Shown here: piece after piece, positions 1 to 6,289 of the stretch
Numbering within the stretch: the stretch's first letter is position 1
How the letters are laid out: each line of letters opens with the position of its first letter
NCBI GenBank assembly: GCA_903929065.1
Contig: CAIYTJ010000221.1
Span: 1-7,848 of the forward strand
DNA length: 7,848 nt
Origin: an uncultured Bacteroidales bacterium
Lineage (GTDB): Bacteria; Bacteroidota; Bacteroidia; Bacteroidales; Paludibacteraceae
Direction: 5' to 3'
The notes under the pieces: model-generated
What the model was told of the DNA's origin: nothing
Databases searched by the model: none
What the model saw: only the letters and a program-made list of their open reading frames with translations
Program-made: the position numbers and the translations under genes

Positions 1-16
1 CTGCGCCCGCTTCACA

Positions 17-111
17 CGAAAAACTTACGCTCAGTTGGCTGAAACCGTCCAAACTCGCTCCTTCGTCGCTCAAACAGGACAGTTTCAAACGCCAACTTCA
101 CTTGTTTTTCG
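17..111. repeat. Long imperfect inverted repeat (stem-loop element)
   Basis: Four blocks pair in order across a central loop: CGAAAAAC (17-24) with GTTTTTCG (104-111), GTTGGC (34-39) with GCCAAC (91-96), TGAAAC (40-45) with GTTTCA (82-87), and GTCC (47-50) with GGAC (77-80). The loop (51-76) holds two GCTC-type direct repeats. The element lies just downstream of the stop codon of the minus-strand lipoprotein gene. It has no T-tract on either strand, so it is not a normal intrinsic terminator. It could be a transcript-stabilising structure, a dispersed palindromic repeat or a folded recombination site; the sequence does not decide between these. It may extend beyond the left edge of the window. 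Confidence 0.7.
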
Positions 112-120
112 GCTCACCGG

Positions 121-149
121 ACGAGGTCACTCGTTGGCAAAGCTTTTGC
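121..149. repeat. Two small adjacent hairpins
   Basis: ACGAG (121-125) pairs with CTCGT (130-134) across a 4-nt loop, and GCAAA (137-141) pairs with TTTGC (145-149) across 3 nt. They sit between the larger inverted repeat and the stop codon of the minus-strand gene, so the 3' end of that transcript could fold into three successive hairpins. There is no T-tract of the usual kind. Such short stems can occur by chance. Confidence 0.4.
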
Positions 150-157
150 AATTCAAT

Positions 158-1192
158 TTATTTTTCCCCTCGATTATTATAAGTTCCGATTGTCTCATTA
201 TTGTTTCTTAACGAGTCTTTGTACGATTGTGGTTGAGATTTCCACCATTCGAGCCATAATCGTTTCGAAGTTCTGGCAGAACAAAAATATATTTTGTCAT
301 CTTTGCAATAATATTGAAAATTAGAGCCATAATATTCAAAGAAAAAGGGGACACAATAATCACACAAGTCCCGGATCCAAATCTCATTTTTAGTGTGCAT
401 CCTCTGAATTCCTGAATAATCACTTGCTAGCTCATAATTGTAATGAAGTAAAGTGTCTTCTACTAAGATAGAATTACTGTATCTGGATTTAATCTCTTTG
501 AATATTTTATTTAGCGTGATACTCTTCTGAGTATCTTTAGAAAATTTCAGATGAGTTTTTTTTTCCCATAATTCAATTGGCACCTTTTGAGCTATAGGGA
601 TATTTCTTAATTTATATCTTAGTAAGCCACATGAGATTCCCCAACAGTCAGATTTTGAAGATTTCATAATATCCATCAAAACTGGAACATCTGAAGCAAG
701 TGCTCTTCTTGACAACAACATCATTACTTTTGATTGTAAACTGTCATCTTCCGACAAAATCTGTAATAGAGCCTTGCGGGCATTCAAATTTGAGAATGAC
801 TCAAATTGCTTTTCATGTTCTATAAGACAATTTATTCCTATTAAATGTAATGTTTGGAGAGCCGCAATTTTTGCATTATATGATTTGGTTTGATGATAAA
901 AATCAACAAGAAGATTTATAGCACTATCTCCATGAATAGCGATTGAATACATTAAATCATTATATCCAATATACCATCCTCTGTATGTTGTGTAAAGCTC
1001 GTAGTTTTTTGTAAGTTTAGGAATCAGATTGTTCAAAGAAGTAACACTATCTATCTCTATTTTGTGAATCCTACCACGTCCTTGTTCCAAAATATAGCCA
1101 GTGTACATTCTTTTTATTTCTTTGTGTTGTGTCCTGTTGCAACCAACTAAAACTATCGAAATGATTATAAGTAGATATTTAATATGCCTCAT
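158..1192 (-). CDS. Predicted lipoprotein with HEAT-like helical region, function unknown
   Basis: This is a 344-residue protein that I do not recognise by name. The N-terminus is a lipoprotein signal: basic residues (MRHIK), a hydrophobic stretch and the lipobox LVGC with the acylated Cys at 18, so the mature protein should be tethered to an envelope membrane. Residues about 78-195 are paired amphipathic helices (for example AIHGDSAINLLVDF and AKIAALQTLHLIG) that resemble HEAT/ARM repeats, which usually bind other proteins. The C-terminal third is rich in aromatic residues and cysteines (C277, C280, C296, C304) and contains LWLEWW (312-317). The ATG at 1192 is supported because an ATG slightly upstream on the same strand runs into a stop after five codons, and a purine-rich run lies upstream. 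The gene is visibly more AT-rich than its neighbours, consistent with recent acquisition. It follows the vWA gene on the same strand with a 100-bp gap, so co-transcription is possible. An immunity or scaffold protein is conceivable but not shown. Confidence 0.8.
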   Translation of the reverse strand: MRHIKYLLIIISIVLVGCNRTQHKEIKRMYTGYILEQGRGRIHKIEIDSVTSLNNLIPKLTKNYELYTTYRGWYIGYNDLMYSIAIHGDSAINLLVDFYHQTKSYNAKIAALQTLHLIGINCLIEHEKQFESFSNLNARKALLQILSEDDSLQSKVMMLLSRRALASDVPVLMDIMKSSKSDCWGISCGLLRYKLRNIPIAQKVPIELWEKKTHLKFSKDTQKSITLNKIFKEIKSRYSNSILVEDTLLHYNYELASDYSGIQRMHTKNEIWIRDLCDYCVPFFFEYYGSNFQYYCKDDKIYFCSARTSKRLWLEWWKSQPQSYKDSLRNNNETIGTYNNRGEK

Positions 1193-1292
1193 TTTCTCAT
1201 TTGTGTTTTCTCATGAAAATTTTATCTTTTCCTTTCCTTTCCGTTTTTTCTCGCTCGATACAAACTAGGGGTAGATTAATTATCATAACTTT

Positions 1293-3164
1293 TTATTTAT
1301 TCAACACAATCTTCCCGCTGGTTGGTTTGCCGTAATCGCCGTAATAGGTCATAAAATAAATACCTCTGGGATAGAATGAAATATTAATTTGTACGTATTT
1401 CTTTCTGTCAACGATAAACCGTTCAAGAATTTTGCCGGACAAGTCGGACAGGAATATTTCATTTATTTTTCCATCAATATCGATGTTCAGCGTTCCTGAA
1501 GTAGGGTTAGGATAGAATTTACAACTGAATTCTTTTTCTACAGGCTTTATTTCTTCCCCTTCTTTTGCCGGTTTTACCGGAGTTGGTGATTTTATAATTC
1601 CTTTCATTTTAGTTGTGTCAGAAACCAACGCCAGACTATCAGTCAAATTTGATTTGGTACAGGTTACCACAGAAGTAAACTGATTAAAAAGTCGTATCAA
1701 CAGCGCATTCAGTTTTTCCACATCATATTTATCGGTAGTGGGAGCAATGTGCTGATCGCCAATACCACTGTGATTGGTGAGAAATACATACGTGCCATTG
1801 GTGCTTAAAGCCAGTGTACGCATTAAATACTCGGTACTTTTATTTATTCCGCTGCCGGTTACCGGAACTATTTTAATTCCCAACGCAGCTGCCTGTAACG
1901 TGATTTTTTGCATTCTTTCAAGATTCGCAGGAGTTTGATGAGGAGGTGCATCCAACACTAAAAAAAGAATCTTTGCCCGTGAGTTTTTATCCCAGCTTAA
2001 CTGGTTTACAGCCACATCCAATGCTTCATCAACTGCTTCGGGGAAATCCCCTCCACCCGCAGCTTCCTGTTCTTTCACAAAACTCACTGTTTTAGAAATA
2101 TCTTCCGAAAAATCTGATTTTTTAGTTACATATTCATCTCCATGGTCCCGGTAATAAACACTTCCTAATTTCAACGTTAAGTCTTTATGGCTGTCTTTTA
2201 CCTTTTGCATCACATCATTCAATTCTACTTTCAGGTAATTGAGTTCATCGGTCATCGAACCTGTGGCATCAACCACAAAAGCCACATCCACATTAGTTGA
2301 ATAATTACAGCTTTTATTAATGGTTAGCTGGTTTATCCCATTATTAAATTGTTTTGCTTTTTGAATCGAATAAGCTTTCCCATCCGAATTTACTGAAATG
2401 GAAAAATTATCTTTGCTCGTATAGTTGTCATTAAACATGGAAGCCCACAATTCTGCTTTTCCTACATTGTCGGTTTTTGCAACCCAGACTGTTTCCTTGT
2501 TTTTATCCCATAAAACAACACTTTCATCCACCATTGGAAAACCATCCTGATTCTGAACCAACACTGAAAACCGGATAAAAGGATACATATTCCATTCTTT
2601 TTTGTGCTCCCTGAGTTCTTCCTGTGACTTATCGTTCCACAAAATCCATTTGCTGAAATCATTTATTTCGCCTGCAGTAAGAGTTCCGGAAGTAATACCG
2701 GCAGGAACTGATATATTTTTTGATGCTGTTGAAGTACTTGTAGAAGATGTTACTCCCCTTACGCTAACTCCGGATGTTTTTCCAGAGATAACTGCAACAC
2801 TTCCGGTCATCATTGATTTCTTAACAGTACCATAACCAATCACTACAACTTCATCCAAGGTTCCGGCAGCAGGCATTAATTCTACTTTAATATCAGATTT
2901 ACCGGCAATTGATATTTCCTGTGTTTTGTATCCGACATAATTTACGACCAGAATTTTATGTACAGAGTCCGCAGTTATAGTAAATTTTCCTGCTCTATCG
3001 GTTGTAGAAGCTATTTTTGTGTTTTTAAGACTAACAACCGCACCAATCAGCGGACTTTTATCTTTGCCGTCAGTTACAATCCCGATAATAACCTGACTCA
3101 TTAAATTATTTACGGAAAACAAGCATATTAATGCTGTCAGAATAGCAAGTCGTATGTTTTTCAT
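1293..3164 (-). CDS. Secreted vWA-domain protein with SusC-like N-terminus and T9SS sorting domain
   Basis: This is a 623-residue multidomain surface protein. Residues 1-24 are a Sec signal peptide, with likely cleavage after LMSQ. Residues about 25-98 form a carboxypeptidase-regulatory-like beta domain (GIVTDGKDKSPLIGAVVSLK). Residues 102-128 (DEVVVIGYGTVKKSMMTGSV) match the signature that opens the plug of SusC/RagA outer-membrane receptors, but no beta-barrel follows. A Ser/Thr-rich linker (133-165) leads to a TAGEINDFSKW motif (163-173) and a second beta-rich domain (about 195-283). The vWA domain (about 292-500) has the metal-ion-binding motif DATGS (299-303), a GGGDFPEA loop (370-377) and LDAPPH (404-409). 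The C-terminus is a type A T9SS sorting signal: YPNPTSG (551-557), PRGIYF and a final GKIVLNK. The protein is therefore expected to cross the outer membrane by type IX secretion and be surface-attached or released. The vWA domain probably binds a protein ligand through a metal ion; the partner is unknown. Confidence 0.92.
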   Translation of the reverse strand: MKNIRLAILTALICLFSVNNLMSQVIIGIVTDGKDKSPLIGAVVSLKNTKIASTTDRAGKFTITADSVHKILVVNYVGYKTQEISIAGKSDIKVELMPAAGTLDEVVVIGYGTVKKSMMTGSVAVISGKTSGVSVRGVTSSTSTSTASKNISVPAGITSGTLTAGEINDFSKWILWNDKSQEELREHKKEWNMYPFIRFSVLVQNQDGFPMVDESVVLWDKNKETVWVAKTDNVGKAELWASMFNDNYTSKDNFSISVNSDGKAYSIQKAKQFNNGINQLTINKSCNYSTNVDVAFVVDATGSMTDELNYLKVELNDVMQKVKDSHKDLTLKLGSVYYRDHGDEYVTKKSDFSEDISKTVSFVKEQEAAGGGDFPEAVDEALDVAVNQLSWDKNSRAKILFLVLDAPPHQTPANLERMQKITLQAAALGIKIVPVTGSGINKSTEYLMRTLALSTNGTYVFLTNHSGIGDQHIAPTTDKYDVEKLNALLIRLFNQFTSVVTCTKSNLTDSLALVSDTTKMKGIIKSPTPVKPAKEGEEIKPVEKEFSCKFYPNPTSGTLNIDIDGKINEIFLSDLSGKILERFIVDRKKYVQINISFYPRGIYFMTYYGDYGKPTSGKIVLNK

Positions 3165-3192
3165 TTTTTAAAAGTATTATATTTTCTGCCAC

Positions 3193-3223
3193 CAAAGATA
3201 AATAACTTAATTAATCTGAACAA
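3193..3223 (-). promoter_or_regulatory. Bacteroidota-type promoter of the vWA gene
   Basis: Read on the minus strand, 3200-3193 is TATCTTTG, an exact match to the Bacteroidota -7 consensus TAnnTTTG. A TTG (3223-3221), part of GTTG, lies 20 nt upstream in the position expected for the -33 box. This predicts a short leader of roughly 20 nt before the ATG at 3164, typical for the phylum. No Shine-Dalgarno sequence is evident. Confidence 0.65.
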
Positions 3224-3236
3224 CAATCTGAACAAA
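3213..3236. repeat. 12-bp tandem direct repeat over the -33 box
   Basis: AATCTGAACAAC (3213-3224) is followed immediately by AATCTGAACAAA (3225-3236), identical in 11 of 12 bases. The first copy overlaps the TTG of the predicted -33 element of the vWA gene. That is a suitable place for a regulator to bind, but no regulator is identified and a two-copy duplication can arise by slippage. Confidence 0.55.
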
Positions 3237-3313
3237 TTATTTAAAATATTTTTTATAACCATTTTCAACTACTGCTTTAATTTAAATTAGGGAAGAATCA
3301 GATCAGTTTTAAT

Positions 3314-3343
3314 CTATCAACCCGCTGATAGTTACTCACGGGT
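3314..3343 (+). other. Possible H-type pseudoknot or hairpin
   Basis: CTATCA (3314-3319) pairs with TGATAG (3326-3331), enclosing a six-base loop ACCCGC. The loop bases ACCCG (3320-3324) are complementary to CGGGT (3339-3343), seven bases downstream of the first stem. This is the topology of a compact H-type pseudoknot, although the first connecting loop would be nearly absent, so the two helices may instead be alternatives. It lies about 240 nt upstream of the SRAP gene. It does not match any riboswitch consensus known to me. Confidence 0.3.
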
Positions 3344-3414
3344 GGTTCTTTTGTGTTTCGATTTGAACCGTTTATGATTTAATCACAAAAGGTCCACATA
3401 AGGTTTTCAGAGTT

Positions 3415-3428
3415 TGAACGTTCGTTCA
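3415..3428. promoter_or_regulatory. GAAC-N4-GTTC dyad, LexA-box-like
   Basis: TGAACGTTCGTTCA has 5-bp dyad arms, TGAAC and GTTCA, around a 4-nt centre. GAAC-N4-GTTC is the core of the LexA/DinR box described in Firmicutes. It lies 155 bp upstream of a gene whose family is linked to the SOS response. The operator used in this phylum is not known to me and the distance is large, so this is only a candidate. Confidence 0.3.
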
Positions 3429-3583
3429 GGAAACTTGCAGGAGGGTTTACAGGTAGTGGTGGTACAACATAGTGTTATCCTGCCATTAAATTGTTATCAA
3501 ACGAGGAGCGAGGAAGTGAAAAATTCAATGAACTTTCCCGAAAGGATAGATGTTTTACTTGAAATCATAAAAAAACAGCAACT

Positions 3584-4336
3584 ATGTGTTTTACAGTAGC
3601 CATTATACGGGAAGGCAGATTGATAACGGCCGAAGAATATTATGCAAGCAAACCACCCGTGAAACAAAAAAAGGTAATTTTACCCGAATTGCCTTTTCAT
3701 CATTTAGTAAGCGGATTCTCACATCCTGCCTTACCGGTTATCTCGGCCGAGGGACTTTTTCTGTATGAATGGGGATTAATCCCTGCCTGGGTAAAGGACA
3801 TGGAAACTGCCAGTGATATCAGTTCTAAAACCCTGAACGCAGTAGGTGAAACGGTGTTTGAAAAACCATCATTTCGTAAAAGTATTGCTTCCAAACGTTG
3901 TTTGTTTCCCGTAAGCGGTTTCTACGAATGGCGCGAATTCAAAGGAGTGAAATACCCGTATTATATCCAGTTGAAAGAAGAGGATTATTTTTCGCTGGGC
4001 TCCTTGTACGATACGTGGATAAATCCTCAAACCGGCGAAATAAAGAATACATTCAGTATCATCACTACTCCTGCTAATCCGTTGATGGAGAAAATACATA
4101 ACCTCAAAAAACGCATGCCGTTGATCCTTTCGCCCGACGATGAAATGAAATGGATTGACCCCGCACTAAAACCCGATCAGATAAAGGAACTGATTAAACC
4201 GTTTCCGGAAACGAAAATGATGGCTTATACCATTTCCCGCGATGCCAATAATGCCCGTATCCACAGGGATTACCCCGGCATACTGCGTGAGGTGCAATAC
4301 CCCGAACTGGTGGAAGAAGAAAATCTTCTTTTCTGA
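3584..4336 (+). CDS. SRAP domain protein (YedK/HMCES-type abasic-site sensor)
   Basis: This 250-residue protein matches the full length of the SOS response-associated peptidase (SRAP) family. Members form a covalent thiazolidine cross-link between Cys2 and an abasic site in single-stranded DNA, protecting it from cleavage and error-prone bypass; the protein acts in the cytoplasm on DNA. The key residues are present: Cys2 directly after the initiator Met (MCFTV), Asn85 in SKTLNAVGET (the NARxET region), Glu115 in GFYEW, and His172 in IHNLKKRMPLIL. WGLIPAW (63-69) is another family motif. The ATG at 3584 must be the start because Cys2 becomes the N-terminal residue after Met removal. There is no obvious Shine-Dalgarno sequence, as is usual in this phylum. 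The gene is monocistronic, with an intrinsic terminator about 30 bp after its stop. In place of the common MCGR start it has MCFT, a variation that leaves the catalytic Cys intact. Confidence 0.95.
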   Translation: MCFTVAIIREGRLITAEEYYASKPPVKQKKVILPELPFHHLVSGFSHPALPVISAEGLFLYEWGLIPAWVKDMETASDISSKTLNAVGETVFEKPSFRKSIASKRCLFPVSGFYEWREFKGVKYPYYIQLKEEDYFSLGSLYDTWINPQTGEIKNTFSIITTPANPLMEKIHNLKKRMPLILSPDDEMKWIDPALKPDQIKELIKPFPETKMMAYTISRDANNARIHRDYPGILREVQYPELVEEENLLF

Positions 4337-4367
4337 AAAATCCTGTATAATAAAATGAATATCCGGT

Positions 4368-4404
4368 GGCAGCGCAACGTTGAATTGCGCTGTCCCTTTT
4401 TTTT
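4368..4404 (+). terminator. Intrinsic terminator after the SRAP gene
   Basis: CAGCGCAA (4370-4377) and TTGCGCTG (4385-4392) form a perfect 8-bp stem around a 7-nt loop. Two further pairs (G-T and G-C) can extend it outward. A run of eight T (4397-4404) follows within a few bases. It lies about 30 bp downstream of the SRAP stop codon. Confidence 0.9.
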
Positions 4405-4838
4405 ATTGCATACTCATCAGACAATGTTGAATAACCAGGTATGACTGCCCCGAAGCGGGCTGAATAAAATCATACTATAATCATAATATATTGTTATTAA
4501 GTGAGGCATATAACAAGAAATAAGGGATATGTGAGTATAGGTACGTTTTTCTACTAAGGGTCATAAACCTGTATAAATAGTACATTTAAACCCTTAGTAG
4601 AATAAATCAACAACAAGCCAAACACCCTTATTTTTAATCAGATAATAGGGTTTTATATACAGTCCCGGACCGAACTCAGGTTATTAATGCTATCCATCAA
4701 ATTCAATAGCTGATGAATTATCCCCTTCATTTTTTAGTCAATATTAACTAATTTCACACAATAATAGTATAGGCCGTCACGTTGAATATTAACTCATTAA
4801 AAAGAGTGAAAGTTTCCGAATACATAGAACAACGTGCT
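4405..4838. other. Long AT-rich spacer upstream of the LytTR gene
   Basis: No convincing gene is visible here. The main content is the concentric palindrome at 4518-4633. A partial fifth motif, ATAGGGT (4645-4651), faces ACCCTTAT (4624-4631). A small GC hairpin occurs near 4446-4458. I see no exact TAnnTTTG box for the LytTR gene. The last part (4782-4838) would be coding only if the TTG start is used. Confidence 0.55.
4518..4633. repeat. Two-tier concentric palindrome with four TAAGGG/CCCTTA cores
   Basis: The inner tier is a perfect 13-bp inverted repeat: TTCTACTAAGGGT (4549-4561) and ACCCTTAGTAGAA (4590-4602), with a 28-nt loop. The outer tier is a perfect 9-bp inverted repeat: AAATAAGGG (4518-4526) and CCCTTATTT (4625-4633). 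Both share the same dyad centre at 4575.5. The cores therefore fall at 4521, 4555, 4591 and 4625, with exactly 34 bp between cores on each side. The two 22-bp stretches between tiers are not complementary to each other, so this is not one long hairpin. No T-tract follows the stem in either direction, which argues against a terminator. A multi-site operator for the downstream LytTR gene is the simplest idea, unproven. Confidence 0.85.
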
Positions 4839-5696
4839 ATGAATGAACGTATCAATGATTTTTTGAACCGTCCGTATCCTTTATATTTTAGAACCCTCGC
4901 GGGATGGATTTATTTTACCTGCCTGATGCTGATACTTGCAGTTGGATTAAATATCTATCAGCCGTTGGGTCTGACCAACTGGAATGAATACCACAAGCCC
5001 CTGGTATTGAGTATTTATTGCCTGGTTTACGCCGGAACCTATGCCTGCCTGCATATTCTTTATTCGTTCACCCATCGGAAAAACTATAAACCCAATCGCT
5101 GGACAGTGGGCAGGGAGCTGCAGATTGTTCTTATTTATCTGCCTGTAATGGCTCTCACCACCACATTATATGTCTGGAAATGTATTCAGGAGTTTGAACA
5201 CAGTCCGGCATCGGTTTTACGTTTACAGTTTTATAATTATTTTACGGCGGCAGGTATTATTTCGGGTTTTGGATTCTTCATTTCAAAGACACTCCCGGCT
5301 TATTCGAAAAGAATACCTGTTATTCCGGTATCAAAGGGTGCTTATAATTTTATTATTCAGATCAAAAATATGGAGCTGTATGCCCGTAACATTCTTTTTG
5401 CGGAAATCAGTCATAATACCCTGCGTGTTTATCACGAAAAAGAGGGAAATGTGCTTTGCCTGGAAGTTAGTATGACTCTGAGCGAATTCAAAAAACGCGC
5501 GACAGGATATCCGCCCCTGAAAAAATGCCATTCTTCATATATAGTCAATGTAAATTATATAGCCTCGTGGGAGGGAACGCTTGAAAAAATGACTCTGCAT
5601 TTGAATTACCCGAAATTTACCGTTCCCGTTTCAGAAACGTATTCTGCCGCATTCAAGGAAATGATGGAACAGAATTCTATTTTAAAAATTAAATAA
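4839..5696 (+). CDS. LytTR-family transcription regulator with four transmembrane helices
   Basis: This is a membrane-anchored DNA-binding regulator. From the ATG at 4839 it has 285 residues. Four hydrophobic segments lie at about residues 22-40, 54-76, 94-113 and 133-149. The C-terminal domain (about 178-278) has LytTR features: NILFAEISHNTLRVYH at its start, CHSSYIVNVNYI (230-241) and VPVSETYSAAFKE (262-274). LytTR domains bind direct repeats in promoter DNA, usually as the output of LytS/AgrC-type kinases, but no kinase gene is adjacent. This architecture, membrane helices fused directly to LytTR with no receiver domain, is common in Bacteroidota. The reading frame is open back to a TTG at 4782, bounded by TAG at 4770. 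I prefer the ATG because the resulting NDFLNRPYPL start resembles relatives and TTG starts are uncommon; the longer form has 304 residues. It may regulate itself or neighbours through the palindrome upstream. Confidence 0.88.
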   Translation: MNERINDFLNRPYPLYFRTLAGWIYFTCLMLILAVGLNIYQPLGLTNWNEYHKPLVLSIYCLVYAGTYACLHILYSFTHRKNYKPNRWTVGRELQIVLIYLPVMALTTTLYVWKCIQEFEHSPASVLRLQFYNYFTAAGIISGFGFFISKTLPAYSKRIPVIPVSKGAYNFIIQIKNMELYARNILFAEISHNTLRVYHEKEGNVLCLEVSMTLSEFKKRATGYPPLKKCHSSYIVNVNYIASWEGTLEKMTLHLNYPKFTVPVSETYSAAFKEMMEQNSILKIK

Positions 5697-5766
5697 AGTA
5701 ATGAAATAATGCTCTATGCGCATCGTGCTTTTGGATTAAAAACGAATTTATCCTGATTTTCAAAAA

Positions 5767-5789
5767 AAATGTTTCGGTGCGCTGCACCT
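5767..5789 (-). repeat. Hairpin repeat, copy 1 (inverted)
   Basis: This copy is identical over 23 bp to the reverse complement of copy 2 at 5847-5869. The core is GGTGC-AGC-GCACC, a 5-bp stem with a 3-nt loop. It lies about 70 bp after the LytTR stop. An A-run precedes it on the plus strand, so a minus-strand transcript would see hairpin then Ts. Confidence 0.8.
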
Positions 5790-5846
5790 GATATTTGGTG
5801 TATATCTTATTTTCTACAAATTGTTCGCCACGCTGTTACTAATAAA

Positions 5847-5869
5847 AGGTGCAGCGCACCGAAACATTT
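5847..5869 (+). repeat. Hairpin repeat, copy 2
   Basis: This contains the same GGTGCAGCGCACC core, followed by GAAACATTT, and is identical over 23 bp to inverted copy 1. The two copies could pair as a large stem enclosing 5790-5846. The bases just after copy 2, TTTGTAGA (5867-5874), also recur inverted as TCTACAAA (5813-5820). Confidence 0.8.
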
Positions 5870-5896
5870 GTAGAGATAATGTCACCATGGAATATG

Positions 5897-5913
5897 AAAG
5901 GTGCAGCGCACCG
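5897..5913 (+). repeat. Hairpin repeat, copy 3 (short)
   Basis: AAAGGTGCAGCGCACCG is shared exactly with 5845-5861 of copy 2, 52 bp upstream. The GAAACATTT tail is missing, so this copy retains only the hairpin core and one flank. Confidence 0.75.
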
Positions 5914-5955
5914 TACCCATTAAATTGACAACCCGGGTTTTGAGTCTGTAAACCC

Positions 5956-5972
5956 AATCACACAATGTGATT
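5956..5972. repeat. 7-bp inverted repeat
   Basis: AATCACA (5956-5962) and TGTGATT (5966-5972) form a perfect dyad with a 3-nt centre. No T-tract follows. It could be an operator or a chance hairpin, and no gene starts close by. Confidence 0.4.
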
Positions 5973-6289
5973 ATAGTATAGTATTCTCCACGCCCTTAGT
6001 GGTTTCAAAAAAGAATTAACCGCAAAGAACACAAAAATAGCCAGGAAAGAAAAGGCAATTCATATTCTATTTTATCCTTCCACCTTATTCATTGCGGCAG
6101 AAAATAAACCGGAAAGTATCCCCAAAAACAGGAAAGTAGCCTGTAAAACCGGAAACCGTCCCACCCCCCGAATCAACCGAAAAAAGTGATTATATCTTTG
6201 AACCGTCAGGCGGACAACAGGTAATTTTCATTTCATCGTTCTGAACTCCGAAAAATCCGGCAATTGTCGGACCGGAACGTGACGGAAGG

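Larger units (their letters stand above)
3165..3583. other. Divergent spacer between vWA and SRAP genes
   Basis: This 419-bp stretch separates two divergently transcribed genes. The left end holds the vWA promoter and its tandem repeat. The middle holds a pseudoknot-like element (3314-3343) and a GAAC-N4-GTTC dyad (3415-3428). A short reading frame with a TTG start (3414-3599) overlaps the SRAP start and has no coding support, so I do not call it. I found no exact TAnnTTTG box that would clearly serve the SRAP gene. Confidence 0.6.
5697..6289. other. Gene-poor spacer with palindromic repeats
   Basis: No convincing coding sequence is present in about 590 bp. It holds three copies of a hairpin repeat (5767-5913), a 7-bp inverted repeat (5956-5972) and short purine-rich direct repeats such as GGAAAGTA (two copies, about 6111-6140). 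An isolated exact -7 box TATCTTTG (6193-6200) reads toward the 21-bp array, but has no TTG at -33 spacing. No terminator for the LytTR gene is clear, unless the first hairpin repeat acts as one. Confidence 0.5.

Noticed and set aside
1..157. tRNA, rRNA fragment or integron attC site
   Set aside because: No cloverleaf with anticodon, and no attC core sites (RYYYAAC/GTTRRRY) placed at the ends; the inverted repeat alone is insufficient.
3414..3599. Small TTG-started plus-strand reading frame overlapping the SRAP start
   Set aside because: No recognisable domain, rare start codon, and it overlaps a well-supported gene in another frame.
3869..4424. Minus-strand ORFs inside and after the SRAP gene
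   Set aside because: They are shadows of the SRAP coding frame without domains or signals.
4549..4602. Intrinsic terminator from the 13-bp inverted repeat
   Set aside because: No T-tract follows the stem in either direction; the T-run precedes it on the plus strand.
5956..5972. CRP-type operator
   Set aside because: The half-sites are in the opposite order (TCACA before TGTGA) with a 3-nt spacer, unlike TGTGA-N6-TCACA.
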